Below are positions 21,340 to 33,353 of a DNA stretch of 64,000 bases, piece by piece. A program made the translations under genes and the position numbers. Within the stretch, counting starts at the first letter, position 1. Each line of letters begins with the position of its first letter. This DNA comes from Aptenodytes patagonicus (lineage: Eukaryota; Chordata; Aves; Sphenisciformes; Spheniscidae): the NCBI RefSeq assembly GCF_965638725.1, contig NW_027472014.1, positions 496,001 to 560,000 on the forward strand, in the 5' to 3' direction. Under the pieces are notes generated by a model. It searched no databases. It saw only the letters and a list, made by a program, of their open reading frames with translations, and was not told the DNA's origin.

Positions 21340-22660
21340 AAGAAAGAAAAAGTATATCTAGACTACAGGGCAGAGAGGAATTAAAAAATAGGGACGTGGA
21401 GCCAGACAGAGTTGGGAGGGGGGATGGGAATTGTGAAGGGCTAAAGGGCAGACGGGGAAAAATTAAATTGGGATAGGAAGGCAGACAGATAGATGGAGAA
21501 AGACAAAAATAGTGATGGGCTGCAGGACAGAGGATGAAAAAAAGAGGGACAGGGAACAGGACAGAAGCACAGAGAGAAAAAGGAAACAGAGAGGTAGAAT
21601 GACAGAGAAAGAGGGGGACTTGGAGAACGAGAAGGGGAGAGGTGCAGGGAAGCGACAAAAAATGACAGCAGTGAAAGAGAAGGGGGGGGCAGGGAGGGAC
21701 CAGGATGCAGAACAGAGACGACACGGCCCCGAGTGTCCAGGACTCACCACAGCTCCCGCTCTCAGAGCTGCTGGGAGAATTTGGCAGTTCGGACGCGTCT
21801 TTGCCTCTCTCTCTCCCCCCCCTCCCTTCCTCCTCTGTAGCTGTGGTCGCTTGACTGTCATCCACCAAAGAGAACAGGTTGGTGTCGTACAGCTCTTATA
21901 ATATGAGGCTTCCCAGATACATAGCCTCACATGCACACATGCTACATGGCTGTACTGCAATGTTGGTTACGCATACGAACCCTGCTGTGCAGGAAGGAGA
22001 GGGAGAGAGAGAGAGGAAGGCAGGGACACGGAGCAGCACGTCCAGGCGCAGAGAGGAGAAGAACACCAGGGAAGAGGCCAGAAAAATTGTGGAGGAAAAA
22101 GAGACAGATACAGATCAGGACAAAGAGATGGAAAAGGCAAAAACCAGTGATGGGCTGCAGGACAGAGACGGAGGGTGAAAAAAAGAAGGGAGAGGGAGCA
22201 GGACAAAAGTGCAGAGAAGAAAAGGGAGCAGTAGAACAAGAGAGATAAAGGGAGAGAGGAAGAGGGAGCAGGACAGAAGAATAGACAGGAGAGGTACAGA
22301 GAAGCAAAAAAAAAAAAAATATCACAGCAGCATGGGAAAGAGAGAGAGCCAGGAGAGGGGCAGGGAGGGCCTGGGATGCACAAGAGGGGCAACAGGGCCC
22401 TGAGGGCCCCGGACTCACTGCAGCTCTCACTGCAGCTCTCGCTCTCAGCGCTGCCAGGAGAATTTGACAGGTCAGATGCTTCTTTCTCCTTCTCTCCTCC
22501 CTTCCTCTTCTGTAACCCCAGTCGCTTGGCTGTCCTCCACCTAAGAGAATACGTAGGTGTCTCACAGCTCTTACGAGATGAGGCTTCCTAGACACGTAGC
22601 CTTGCTTGCTCGTGCACTACATGGCCGTACTGCGCTTTGGGTTATGCATACAGACCTACG
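21340..22660. repeat. Two tandem copies of a roughly 640-base unit, purine-rich with exon-like core
   Basis: The first unit (about 21512-22000) and the second (about 22150-22660) share GATGGGCTGCAGGACAGAG, long GA-rich stretches, a pyrimidine-rich core and a common end (CTCTTA-ATGAGGCTTCC...ACATGGC-GTACTGC). On the minus strand each core reads as an exon-like piece. It is VDDSQATTATEEEG then DASELPNSPSSSESGSC in the first, and VEDSQATGVTEEEG then EASDLSNSPGSAESESC in the second. Each is followed by GTGAGT. In the second unit the two halves are in different frames. The family is not recognised. Confidence 0.6.
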
Positions 22661-23880
22661 GTGCACGTTGGTGGCCTGGCCTGCTGCGGACTACGAAGAG
22701 GGATCCTTCCTCACCCGGAGAGGCAGGCTCCCTCTTGCCTGCAGCTGGAGGCAGCTGCCGGACAGGTGGCCTTCAATTTCATCTTCTTTACCTTTCTCTG
22801 CCCTCTCCAGCTTCAGCCACGGCAGCTCCTGTCCACAGCCAGCAAGTGCTCCGCCTGTTCCTTTTCACCCCCATGCTGCGAGGAGAGTGAGGCTGGGCAG
22901 AGACAACCCACGCAAGCCTGAGGTGGGTGCAGTCAATGGCATCCCCAGGGGAGGAACGGAGAACCGCGTCCTCAGCGTGGCTTCTGGGAGAGGGAAAGAA
23001 GAAGCAGCCACCGTTACTACCATAGCTCGCCCCTGGCCGAATCCCCTCCTTCCACAGAGGCTTCTGGAGATGCTGCTCTTTCCCTGCACTGCTGCTAACG
23101 GCACCCACGTTAAGGGAGAATCAAGCACGTTCGAGGGCCAGCTTGCCACCTTCACAACAGGTCCTAGGGGAGACCTGGGGCTATGGGACGGGCTTCAGGG
23201 GAGGTGCTGGAGCTGAGGGCAGCTGCCCGACGCGAGCGGGGCCAGGAGAGGCTCAGGGGGAGCCCTGGAAAGTTGGGGAGGTGCCTGGTGTCTGAGCCAG
23301 GGAGGGTGGCCTTCCCCTCTTCCCTTCTGTCAGCTCTCGGGTAACTCCCTGGGGCTGCCCTGACCCGGCTCACCTCCAGCGGACCAGGAGCCTGCCGCAG
23401 AGGGAGGTTTGAAGCTTCCCGTCCCGCCACCCCCGGGTGGCTAGCGGGCAGGAGACACCCCCCACACCAGCTAAAGGGGCTCACTCGCCTCACCAGTGGT
23501 CCCGGCCCTCACCCACCACCGGGAATCGTGCCCGGCACACCACCATGCTGCGGCACCAGCCAAGGCGGCGGCTGCCCACCTGTGCGGTGCCGGCGCTGCA
23601 GAACCGCGCTGCGGCCACCAGGCGGCAGCAGCAGCGAGCACCCGCCGGGCGGCGCGTGCCCGGGGGTGGCACCGGCGCCGCAGTTCCGCGCTTTGCCGAG
23701 CGCGCGCCGACACCGCGCACGTAGGGCGGCAGCAGCACTGCCTTACCGGGAGGCAGCAACGAGCGTGGTGGCACCACCCTGCAGGCACCACAGCATCGCA
23801 TCGCCGTTACCGGCAGACGGCAGCGTGGATCACAGGGACGCCACTGCGCGTGCGTGGCTTCCGAGCTGCAGTACCGACTT
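22661..23880. other. GC-rich, CpG-dense stretch without recognised gene
   Basis: 23500-23850 is strongly GC- and CpG-rich, island-like, with CAGCAG-type repeats. ORFs on both strands here look compositional. I recognise no protein family. Confidence 0.4.
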
Positions 23881-24340
23881 CTGGTCACTGGTTTTTTGAG
23901 GGTTTTTTTGCTTTTCCATAATATAAGAATTTGGGGTTTTGCTTTTCCAAAATACTCAGTTCTGGGTTTTTTTGGCGCTTTTCCACAACATAAAAATTGG
24001 TGATTTTTGCTTTTCGTTTTGTGCATGAAAATGGGAGGGGGTTGGGTTTTTTCCTGCTTTCCAGCTACACAAATCCAGGTCAATTTGGCTTTCCCGGGAG
24101 CCCCAAATTGGTTATTTTCCAAAAAAATTGGGGTTTTTTTCCCACGTTGCATTTTGTGGTATTTTTGTGCTGTGGCGGCAGCTCCCGCTCTGCGTCTACA
24201 GCCCCACAGGGGAGAGTCCCCGTTTTGGGGAATCGACACCAAATCGGGATGGGAAAAGGGGGAAAAAGAGAAGGGGGAAGGGGCAGCTTTTGAAAGCGCT
24301 TTTACATCTTCAATAGACTTTACAGGGGGGGTTAAGTTTT
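23881..24340. repeat. T-rich imperfect repeats (TTTTTGCTTTTCCA)
   Basis: A motif close to GGGTTTTTTTGCTTTTCCA-AAAT recurs about four times at 35-60 base spacing. No coding signal. Confidence 0.5.
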
Positions 24341-25110
24341 TCAGTCCTTTCTAAAAATAGGGTTTCTTTGCATTTTGAAAACCTTATATAGCATAGACAT
24401 TTACACTTATGCATCTATTTACACACATGTATATTTAAGGAATCTGTTTTATTTATATTATCTATTTACACCTACATATAATATCTGTTTAGACTTATAC
24501 ATTATAGATACACTTTCATCTATTTAGTTACATATTATATCTATTTAGACTATGTCTATTTACACTTCTATAGAATATATCTATTTACACTTATATACCT
24601 ATTTACACTTATTATATAGGCCATTTCTTTAGACTAGCTATCTGTTTAGACTTACCTATTTTTAGTATCTTTTTAGACTTAGATATCTACTTACAATTAT
24701 ATCTATTTAGACTTAAATATATTTACACTTACATACAATCTCTATTTAGATTACATATAATACCTACTTAAGACTTACTATGTAACACATAGTAAGTGTA
24801 GCTAGCTCTATCTATTCAGACTTTTTTCTATTTTAAATTCCTTCCTATATAATCTTTTTTGCATTTTCAAGTCCTTTATTTTTTGATTTATAGATACATG
24901 AGTTATTTTTGTATTTTAAAAGCCTATATATCTCTATTTAGAATACATTGATATTCTAAAATCCTTTATATGATATAGTAGATATAGGGTTTTATTTTGA
25001 AATCTTTTTATATATATCAATGAGTATTATTTTTCAATATATATACAAATGAGAGATTTTTCTCTATTTCACTGCCTCACATCCATACTTACAGTTTTTA
25101 ATATTTTTTA
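24341..25110. repeat. AT-rich tandem array (CTATTTA-ACTTA-ATA)
   Basis: Degenerate units of about 20-35 bases are built on TCTATTTACACTTATATA or TCTATTTAGACTTA. The array is followed by more diffuse AT-rich sequence. Confidence 0.7.
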
Positions 25111-26082
25111 AAACCTACACCAGCACCACCCCCCCCCCCCCCCCCGAATTTTCAGGCATTTTGGGGCTGTGACTCCCCTGTTTTGGGCCCCCCCCATCCC
25201 CCACTCACCTGCTCCTCTGCTGCATCATCGCCCCCCTAGTGACTTTGGGGTGCCTCAAATGATGTCATCACCCCCCCAGCCCCTTCCCACCCCTTTTTAT
25301 TCACCCCAAAAAAAAGCAACAAAATGAGGGAAACGGCCCTGACCGGCAGCTCGGTACTTAAAATTTGCCATTTGCATATGTACACGCCGCCCCCCCCCCC
25401 CAAAAAAGGGAAGCTCTGCTAGAAAAATAAAGGGGGGGCAGCCCCCCAAATGGTTGCAGCCCCCCCAGCCCCTGCCCCTGTGGGGCTGATGGCTGCCCCA
25501 TGGAGGGGCAGTGTGCCAGGGGATGGTGCCACGTCTCTTGCCCGGGCTCTGCTCCGCGATGCTCCCGCTCCGTTCCCCGGCTGGGACGGGCTCCCCAGGG
25601 CCACAAACGTCCCTGGTCCCTGTCGGCCCCGGACTCTCCCCACCAGACAGCCCTCGCCACCGCACCTGTGGGGCACCCACTGGAGACAGAGCCAGGAGCC
25701 TCCAGACACAGGGCTGGCCCCTTACCGTCAGTACGCTTCACGACCGGCAGGCAAACCTGGGCTGGGGGGTCTCTCTTGAGCACCACGAGACGCTTACAAC
25801 AAGACATCTAGTAAACAAAACCCCCAAATTATATTTCAGCGTATTAAAAAAATAGCACAGAAGAAAGTAGAGGAAGTCAGTCAGAATAAGGGATAGGACA
25901 GTCGTTGAGCTAAAGGAGGATTCTAGGTAAACAAGTCAGCTCGAAATACACCACCTCCTTTAAAAGCTAGAGTGATTTGAACACTTAAAATCAGTATTAA
26001 GACTAATTGATACAATTTTGAACTCATTCTTAGCATAAAAGTAAACACTCCCGCTGGTATTGGAAAATGTCTCATCCCTTCC
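25111..26082. other. Poly-C tracts and unassigned sequence; possible minus-strand first exon at 25734-25807
   Basis: Runs of 10-22 C occur at 25129-25146 and near 25390. On the minus strand 25807-25734 starts MSCCKRLVVLKRDPPAQ and ends CLPVVKRTD, followed by a donor-like GGTAAGG. It has the form of a first coding exon, but no family is recognised. An octamer ATTTGCAT lies near 25370. 25810-26082 shows nothing. Confidence 0.25.
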
Positions 26083-26684
26083 TGTCCCGGTTTCAGCTGG
26101 GATAGAGTTAATTTCCTTCCTAGTAGCCGGTACGGTGCTGTCTTTTGGATTTAGGATGAGAATAATCTTGAGAACACACCGATGTTATCGATGTGTTTAT
26201 CGATGTTGTAGTAGTTGCTAAGTAGTGCTTGCACTAGTGAAGGACTTTTCAGCTTCTCATGCCCTGCCAGTGAGAGGCTGGGAGGGGGCACAGCCAGGAC
26301 AGCTGACCCAAACCAGCCAAAGGGACGTTCCATACCATATGACGTCATGCTCAGTACATAAACTGGGGGGAGTTAGCCAGGGGAGGGGTGACCGCTGCTC
26401 GGGAGCTGGCTGGGCATCGGTCAGCGGGTGGTGAGCAACTGCATTGTGCATCACTTATTTTCTATATTCTTTTATCATTAGTAGTAGTAGTAGTAGTATT
26501 AGTAGTAGTAGTAGTAGTAGTATTTTCCCTTCCTTTTCTGTCCTGTTAAACTGTCGTTATCTCAACCCACAAATTTTACTTTTCTTTCCTCTCCGCGATT
26601 CTCTCCCCCATCCCACTGGGAGGCGGGGGGGAGTGAGTGAACGGCTGTGCGCTGTTTAGCTGCCTGCCGGGTTAAACCACAACA
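26083..26684 (+). mobile_element. Solo ERVL-type LTR
   Basis: The 602-base element starts TGTCCCGGTTTCAGCTGGG and ends GTTAAACCACAACA. The direct repeat CTTCC lies at 26078-26082 and 26685-26689. A 5-base target duplication is normal for ERVL. The internal body matches the very common avian LTR of this type as recalled: GACAGCTGACCCAAACCAGC, CCATATGACGTCATGC and a promoter-like ACATAAACTGGGG. A TAG trinucleotide microsatellite sits at 26478-26521. No internal retroviral genes are present. Confidence 0.93.
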
Positions 26685-28738
26685 CTTCCTCACAGCACTG
26701 CTGCAGGGAGATAACCCTGCGAGGCTGCAGGACAAGGTTGTGCCGTCATCAGAATCTACGCTTACAGATCCACCGCAACAGCTACAGCCCTTGATGCTGC
26801 TGCTGCACATCTTGCTTGCTTGGTCAATAAAGCTGAAAGTGAAGTGTAAAACTTTAAAGAGGAAAATGAAAAAAAAAACCCAACAAATCTCAGTAATTCA
26901 CATCATGCTAAAAAGTTGTGCGTATGTTTATATACCTCCAATAAAAATACTTCTGGTATACAAGTATTTGATTTTCCTTTTGCATTGATTTAACTTGCAT
27001 AGCTGTGAGTTGATACCATTACATTCTCTATCTCCAAAATACAGTTACAGTTTGACTAGGGTTTTTTTTTGTGGGTTACATAATTAGGAGGGACATCTGG
27101 CCAGCTGCACTGCCCAAGAGAGATGCTACTGCACTGCCAGGGAAACGTGCTGTCGAAAGCAAGGCAGAAATAAGGTCCTTCAGAGCACTCTCTCAAAACA
27201 TTGGGAAAAACCCCATAACATTCAGTTGCCTCTTTTTAAACATTCAGAACAAATACCGAACTGCTTAAGTGCACCTAATACATTGTATGCTACAGCTATT
27301 TGGCAGTTACAGTTTAAACAACGCAAGTCAGTTTGTAAATTACACAATTTTAACTTTTTTAAAAGTTTCATTTATGATAGAAAAATCAGTGAGATAAGAG
27401 ATCCCCCATACGGTTTCACTTTTGGGGAGGGGGGGAAAAAAAAATCCAATCCCCAGTGCTGCAATACATCAGGCTACCAAAAAGGACTGGCAGATTTGCT
27501 AATGCTTTTGGCTGTACTGAAGCGTGCAGAGGAACAGGTTTTTATGGTATCTCGACTGTTGCAACGGAGAGGCAAAGACCAGCGATGCCATCAACTTTTG
27601 GAAGATGTGCTGTGCTTGGGTCTTTGGAAGGAAATTTACTGTTTGTTTGTTTTTTTTTTCTTTTTTAATAAAGAGAGTGAAAAATCTTGTTGCTGGGGAG
27701 TCTCCCCTCACTCCCCTCCCCTGGCGCCTCGAAGGATCTCCCTCCTTGCTTTCTGGCGCTCATCCAGCCGTGGATGCCAAGGATAAAGCCTTAACACCCA
27801 AGTGGGATAAAGCCTTAACACCCAACTCTGATAAAGCCTTAATACCCAAGTGTGCTGCTCCATGGAGTAGCACCTGCCATGGAGTAGCTCCATGAGTAGT
27901 CCTGCCTAAGCTCACCACACATTTCATTTCCATGTGGCTCTTGGCAGGATATGAACGGCTCCTCAGTGCTGGTGCTTCCTCCCCTCTTTCAGTAAAAACG
28001 GCCAATTTTCTTCCAGTTGGACCTGCCTTAATTCCGGCATCTTGGGGATTGAAAGCTGGAACAGCATGTGTGCCAGAGACATTCCCACAGCTTGGCTGGC
28101 ATCCACCAAGAGGAGTCCATCTTTAGCCACGATGGTCATTTCCAGGGCAAACAGCTTGTTTTGTTGACCAGGACCCTACAGGGAGAACACAAGAGCAGGG
28201 ATGCAGACACAACATTCGCCACGAGCCCCGTGGAGCAAGTTGCCCAAATGCAGCCCACTGTGACTTTCTGTGCTGCTGGGCCTGTGGGGATGGTCAGGGG
28301 ACAAAGGATGAAATCTGAATTACCTACCTGAAATACAGCTATCGCTAGCCCCGGTGGAAGTGGACCCAGGAGCTGGTCCTGAAAACCATCCATCCAGGAC
28401 ACGGAAAGATTTTAGCAACTGTGGCTATTCCGGAATAGACTGTGCCATGTGCATCCATTTCTATTAAAAACCCTTCTCCTATAGACGAAAAGGAGTTTGA
28501 GATCTTGCTCATGGCTAAAGGAGGATGGTGGCCTCGGACAGTGGCTGAGGCTTGGGGCTTGCATTGCCTATGACCGGCTATGCCCGCAGAGTGACAGAGG
28601 AAAGAGTGGCGCTGGGAGGAGGCAGGGTCTGGCCGAGCAGCGCTGTCCTGGCACCGGCACCAGCACCCCACTTCCCAGCCTTGCTCACGCCAGCTGGCCC
28701 AAGTCCTTGGCGTCAGCCAGCGCCATACACTGCGACAG
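26685..28738. other. No recognised gene; short 23-base repeat at 27779-27850
   Basis: Three units of GATAAAGCCTTAACACCCAAGTG occur at 27779-27850. Otherwise there is unassigned sequence with A/T runs and no supported gene. Confidence 0.45.
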
Positions 28739-29825
28739 TCATAGAATCATAGAATCATAGAATCATTGAGGTTGGAAAAGACCTCTAAGATCATCGAGTC
28801 CAACCATCGACCCAACACCACCATGCCCACTAAACCATGTCCCTAAGTGCCTCATCTACTCATCTTTTAAATACTTCCAGGGATGGGGACTCCACCACTT
28901 CCCTGGGCAGCCTGTTCCAATGTTTAACCACTCTTTCAGTAAAGAAATTTTTCCTCACGTCCAATCTAAACATCCCCTGGCGCAACTTGAGGCCATTTCC
29001 TCTCGTCCTATCGCTAGTTACTTGGGAGAAGAGACCGACATCCCCCTCGCTACAAGTAGTTGTAGAGAGCGATGAGGTCTCCCCTCAGCCTCCTTTTCTC
29101 CAGGCTAAACAGTCCCAGTTCCCTCAGCCGCTCCTCATAAGACTTGTTCTCCAGACCCCTCACCAGCCTCGTTGCCCTTCTCTGGACACGCTTCAGCACC
29201 TCGATGTCCTTCTTGTAGTCAGGGGCCCAAAACTGAACACAGTATTCGAGGTGCGGCCTCACCAGGGCCGAGTACAGGGGCACGATCACTTCCCTACTCC
29301 TGCTGGCCACACTCTTTCTGATACAGGCCAGGATGCCATTGGCCTTCTTGGCCGCCTGGGCACACTGCCGGCTCATGTTCAGCCGGCTGTCGACCAGCAC
29401 CTCCAGGTCCTTTTTCGCCAGGCAGCTTTCCAGCCACTCTTCCCCAAGGCTGTAGCGCTGCATGGGGTTGTTGTGGCCGAAGTGCAGGACCCGGCACTTG
29501 GCCTTGTTGAACCTCATACAGTTGGCCTCGGCCCATCGATCCAGCCTGTCCAGGTCCCTCTGCAGAGCCTTCCTACCCTCGAGCAGATCAACGCTCCCGC
29601 CCAACTTGGTGTCATCTGCAAACTGACTGAGGGTGCACTCAATCCCCTCATCCAGATCATTGATAAAGATATTGAACAAGACCGGCCTCAAAACTGAGCC
29701 CTGGGGAACACCACTCGTGACCGGCCGCCAACTGGATGTAACTCCATTCACCACAACTCTCTGGGCCCGGCCGTCCAGCCAGTTTTTTACCCAGTGCAGA
29801 GTACACCTGTCTAAGCTGTGAGCTT
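28739..29825 (-). mobile_element. CR1 LINE, 5'-truncated, RT C-terminal half
   Basis: The 3' end of the element is at 28739, with repeated ATTCTATG octamers seen as CATAGAAT on the plus strand. The minus-strand frame 29754-29050 is open for 234 codons and includes the reverse transcriptase motifs GVPQGSVL and FADDTKLGG. The thumb and C-terminal CR1 region follow ([33 protein letters not shown]). The element is truncated at its 5' end near 29825, next to the palindromic CTAAGCTGTGAGCTTAG. It is the least degraded RT fragment in the window. Confidence 0.93.
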
Positions 29826-31506
29826 AGACCTCCTGGCCTGGGCAACCTCATCAGCTCTAGTGGGAATCTCCCTCCTGCTCTGGAATTAGCCTCATCTCTG
29901 CTCCTAGTCCTTGCAGGTTGAATTCACTTTGCTTGACTGTCACTGTGAAGAGTTGGCAGTGGAGATGATGAAGGTGGAAGAAAAAATCCTCAGAGCAATT
30001 CCTGAAACATGTTTCAGGCAGAAAGCCAAACCTGCTCTTTCCGGTGACCTGTGGGCACTTGTTATCGGTTTGTCGGGGTGCCTGTTGCCCTGCACGTCCC
30101 CCTGAGCCAAATGCTGTTTCTGCAAAGTCACTCTGTGTCTCTCTCTGTCCCCTTTTGGTCAGGGCTGGATGTGGGTGCAGTGGGGGTTCAGCGTCCTGAC
30201 CGAGCAGACATGCACTTTGATAGGACATAACTTGTCACAGAAGGTTCAGACATTTATTTTATTGTATTTTTTTATATTTACAGTGCTTCCCCTTTTTATT
30301 CCTGCAAGCTGTTAAAACATGTTCAAACTGTCTCATTTTCCATTTGAACGTCACATCTCTTCACAGTGCTGATATTATGCGTAACACCGGATCGGGTTGT
30401 ACTCTCACATAGATCGTTAGTTAGTAGGTAGCCTAGATTAAAACCCCACTCTTCTGGCCACTGTCTCACACACACTGGGCTAGGCTGGGATTGGAGAGCC
30501 TGGGAGGCTCTCTGGGGTCCCAGCTTTCCCGCAGTGCTGACTGTTGTGGCTGTTGCCTGTTCTTCCCTGCAATGCTGACTGCACCCACCTGGTGGGGCTG
30601 TCCTTGGGAAGGGCGCCGGAGCTGAGACGGCCCCTGGGAGAAGCCGGTGGGGGGAGCAGCTCTTCTCCAGACATTTGCCAGAAACTCTCCAGAGCATCCC
30701 TTTTCCAGCCCGTGGGATGCTCTGTGTGACAAGGGAAGGTGCCCGTTGGTCCACTGTACGAGGCCCTGCGGGGCTCCCATCAGGGTCCTTTGACCTACCC
30801 ATCCTCCAGCCGCCACTCCAGGGGCTGGGGGTCTCACCTACGTCCCCTGACATATCCCTTAGCCCCAGGCAAGGTCTCATGCCTCAGCGTGGGCTTGCAG
30901 GGCATGTTTCCTTCCCGCTGGCAAGGCCTGAATTCCAATTAAATGTCCCTGGGCAATCCGGAGCTAAGCAAGCCTTTTTCTATGGCTCACATTGCTTTGC
31001 AGTCCATGTGTGTGATTCACCTCCTGCATGGGAGATGAGGACACGAGCTGACCTAGTTTGGAAACTGGGCCCTCTCTCTCCAGGCAACTCCAGCCCCCTG
31101 CTTTTTCCTTTGGCTTCTCCAGCCTGATGATCTCCACTGGCATCTTCCGCCTGGCCTATGGTCTCTAGTGTCTTCATCACAGCTATTACTACAGTGACAC
31201 AGCACCAAAATACCCCAACAATAAAACCACCAACATTCAGAGCACTGGCAAAGAAGAAGAAGGACAGGGGAAAAGACATGTTCTCTTCTGAAAGAAATCC
31301 CCTTTTTCCCTCCTCTAACTACCAGTGGATGAATGAAAAAGGACAAAAAATTCCAAGTCAGTCACAACGCTTGGTTTCAACTCTGAGCTTGTAATTTTGT
31401 GGCTGTTCTGGAATGTCTTACAGTGAAAGAAGAGTTTAAAATTAAAACTGGCTTCCAGCTCCCCTAGAAGTGATTTTTTTATTATTTTGACACCATCAAA
31501 CCTGGC
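29826..31506. other. No recognised gene
   Basis: Unassigned single-copy-looking sequence. A minus-strand AATAAA lies near 30258. I see no exon series that I can support. Confidence 0.4.
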
Positions 31507-32302
31507 ATCATAGAATCATAGAATCGTTCAGGTTGGAAAAGACCTTTAAGATCATCGAGTCCAACTGTTAACCTAGCATTACCAAGTCCACCGCTAAACC
31601 ATGTCCCTAAGTGCCACGTCTACACGTCTTTTCAATACCTCCAGGGATGGGGACTCCACCACTTCCCTGGGCAGCCTGTTCCAAAGCTTGACAAGCCTTT
31701 TTGGTGGAGAAATTTTTCCTAACATCCAATCTAAACCTCCCCTGGCGCAACTTGAGGCCGTTTCCTCTTGTCCTATCACTTGTTACTTGGGAGAAGAGAC
31801 CGACATCCCCCTCGCTACAACCTCCTTGCAGGTGGTTGTAGAGAGCGATAAGGTCTCCCCTGAGCCTCCTTTTCTGCCGGCTAAACAAGCCCAGTTGCCT
31901 CAGCCGCTCCTCAGAAGACTTGTGCTCTAGAGCCTTCACCAGCTTCATTGCCCTTCTTTGGACGCGCTCCAGCACTTCAAAGTCTTTCTTGTAGTGAGAG
32001 GCCCAAAACTGAACACAGTATTCGAGGTGCGGCCTCACCAGGGCCGAGTACAGGGGCACGATCACTTCCCTACTCCTGCTGGCCACACTCTTTCTGATAC
32101 AAGCCAGGATGCTATCAGCCGCCTTGGCCACCTGGGCACACTGCCGGCTCATGTTCAGCCGGCTGTCGACCAACACCCCCAGGTCCTTTTCCAACAGGCA
32201 GCTTTCCAGCCACTCCTCCCCAAGCCTACGGTGTCGCATGCGGTTGTTATGACCCAAGTGCAGGACCCGGCACTGAGCCTTGTTGAATCTCATGCAATTG
32301 GC
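31507..32302 (-). mobile_element. CR1 LINE, 5'-truncated; contains the unit 2 deletion breakpoint
   Basis: The CR1 3' end (octamers) is at 31507. C-terminal RT-region coding runs on the minus strand: [44 protein letters not shown]. It contains a few frame breaks at its end. The 5' truncation point at about 32302 ([10 protein letters not shown]) abuts the polypurine tract. Only its last 19 bases are kept in unit 2 (56900-56918). Confidence 0.92.
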
Positions 32303-32551
32303 AAGGAGAAAAAAACAGGATGATGAGGAGAAAGAAAATGAGGAATATGAGGTAGAAGAAGATGAAGAGGAGGAGGAGGAGGAGGAGGAGAAGGAGAAGG
32401 AAGGAAGGAAAAGGAAGAGGAGGAAGTAGAAGAGAAGAAGGTGGAAAAAGGAACAGAAGGAACAAGAGGGTGAGGATAAAGAACAGGAGGATAAACAGAA
32501 TAATAGGAATAGGAGGAAGAAAAACAGAAGGAAATATGAGGAGGATAGTGG
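32303..32551. repeat. Polypurine tract, left part
   Basis: Almost pure GGA/GAA/GAAGGA sequence on the plus strand, split from 33354-34195 by a CR1. Serine- and leucine-rich or lysine- and arginine-rich ORFs here are composition artefacts. Confidence 0.85.
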
Positions 32552-33353
32552 GCCCGTGTGAACCTCATGAGGTATAACAAGGCCAAGTGTAAGGTCCTGC
32601 ACCTGGGTCAGGGCAACCCCCAGTATCAATCCAGGCTGGGGGATGAAGGGATTGAGAGCAGCCCTGCCAAGAAGGACTTGGGGGTACTGGTGGATGAAAA
32701 GCTGGACATGAGCCAGCAATGTGCGCTCGCAGCCCAGAAAGCCAACCGTATCCTGGGCTGCATCAAAAGAAGCGTGGCCAGCAGGTCAAGGGACGAGATT
32801 CTGCCCCTCTACTCTGCTCTGGTGAGACCCCACCTGGAGTACTGCGTCCACCTCTGGGGCCCTCAGCATAAGAAAGACACGGACCTGTTGGAACGGGTCC
32901 AGAAGAGGGCCACGAAAATCATCAGGGGGATGGAACACCTCTCCTGTGAAGAAAAGCTGAGAGAGTTGGGGTTGTTCAGCCTAGAGAAGAGAAGGCTTTG
33001 GGGAGACCTTCTTGCAGCCTATCAGTACTTGAAGGGGGCTTATAAAAAAGATGGCGGCAAACTTTTTAGCAGGGCCTGTTGCGACAGGGCAAGGGAGAAT
33101 GGCTTTAAACTAAAGGGGGGTAGATTTAGGCTAGATAGAAGGAAGAAATTTTTTACGCTGAGGGTGGTGAAACACTGGAAGAGGCTGCCCAGAGAGGTGG
33201 TGGATGCCCCATCCCTGGAAACATTCCAGGTCAGGTTGGACGGGGCTCTGAGCAACCTGATCTTGTTGAAGATGTCCCTGCCCATGGCAGCGGGGTTGGA
33301 CTAGATGACCTTTAGAGGTCCCTTCCAACCCAAACTATTCTATGATTCTATGA
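32552..33353 (+). mobile_element. CR1 LINE, 5'-truncated, inserted in the polypurine tract
   Basis: Open from 32558 to 33304 (248 codons): [69 protein letters not shown]. It ends in the typical CR1 3' UTR GGTCCCTTCCAACCCAAACT and ATTCTATGATTCTATGA. The coding part has no internal stop in either unit, so this is a fairly young copy. It lies opposite in orientation to the CR1 at 31507-32302. Confidence 0.93.

Noticed and set aside
23490..24242. 250-codon minus-strand ORF in the CpG-rich stretch
   Set aside because: Low-complexity Ala/Arg/Lys-rich reading with no recognisable domain or splice structure.
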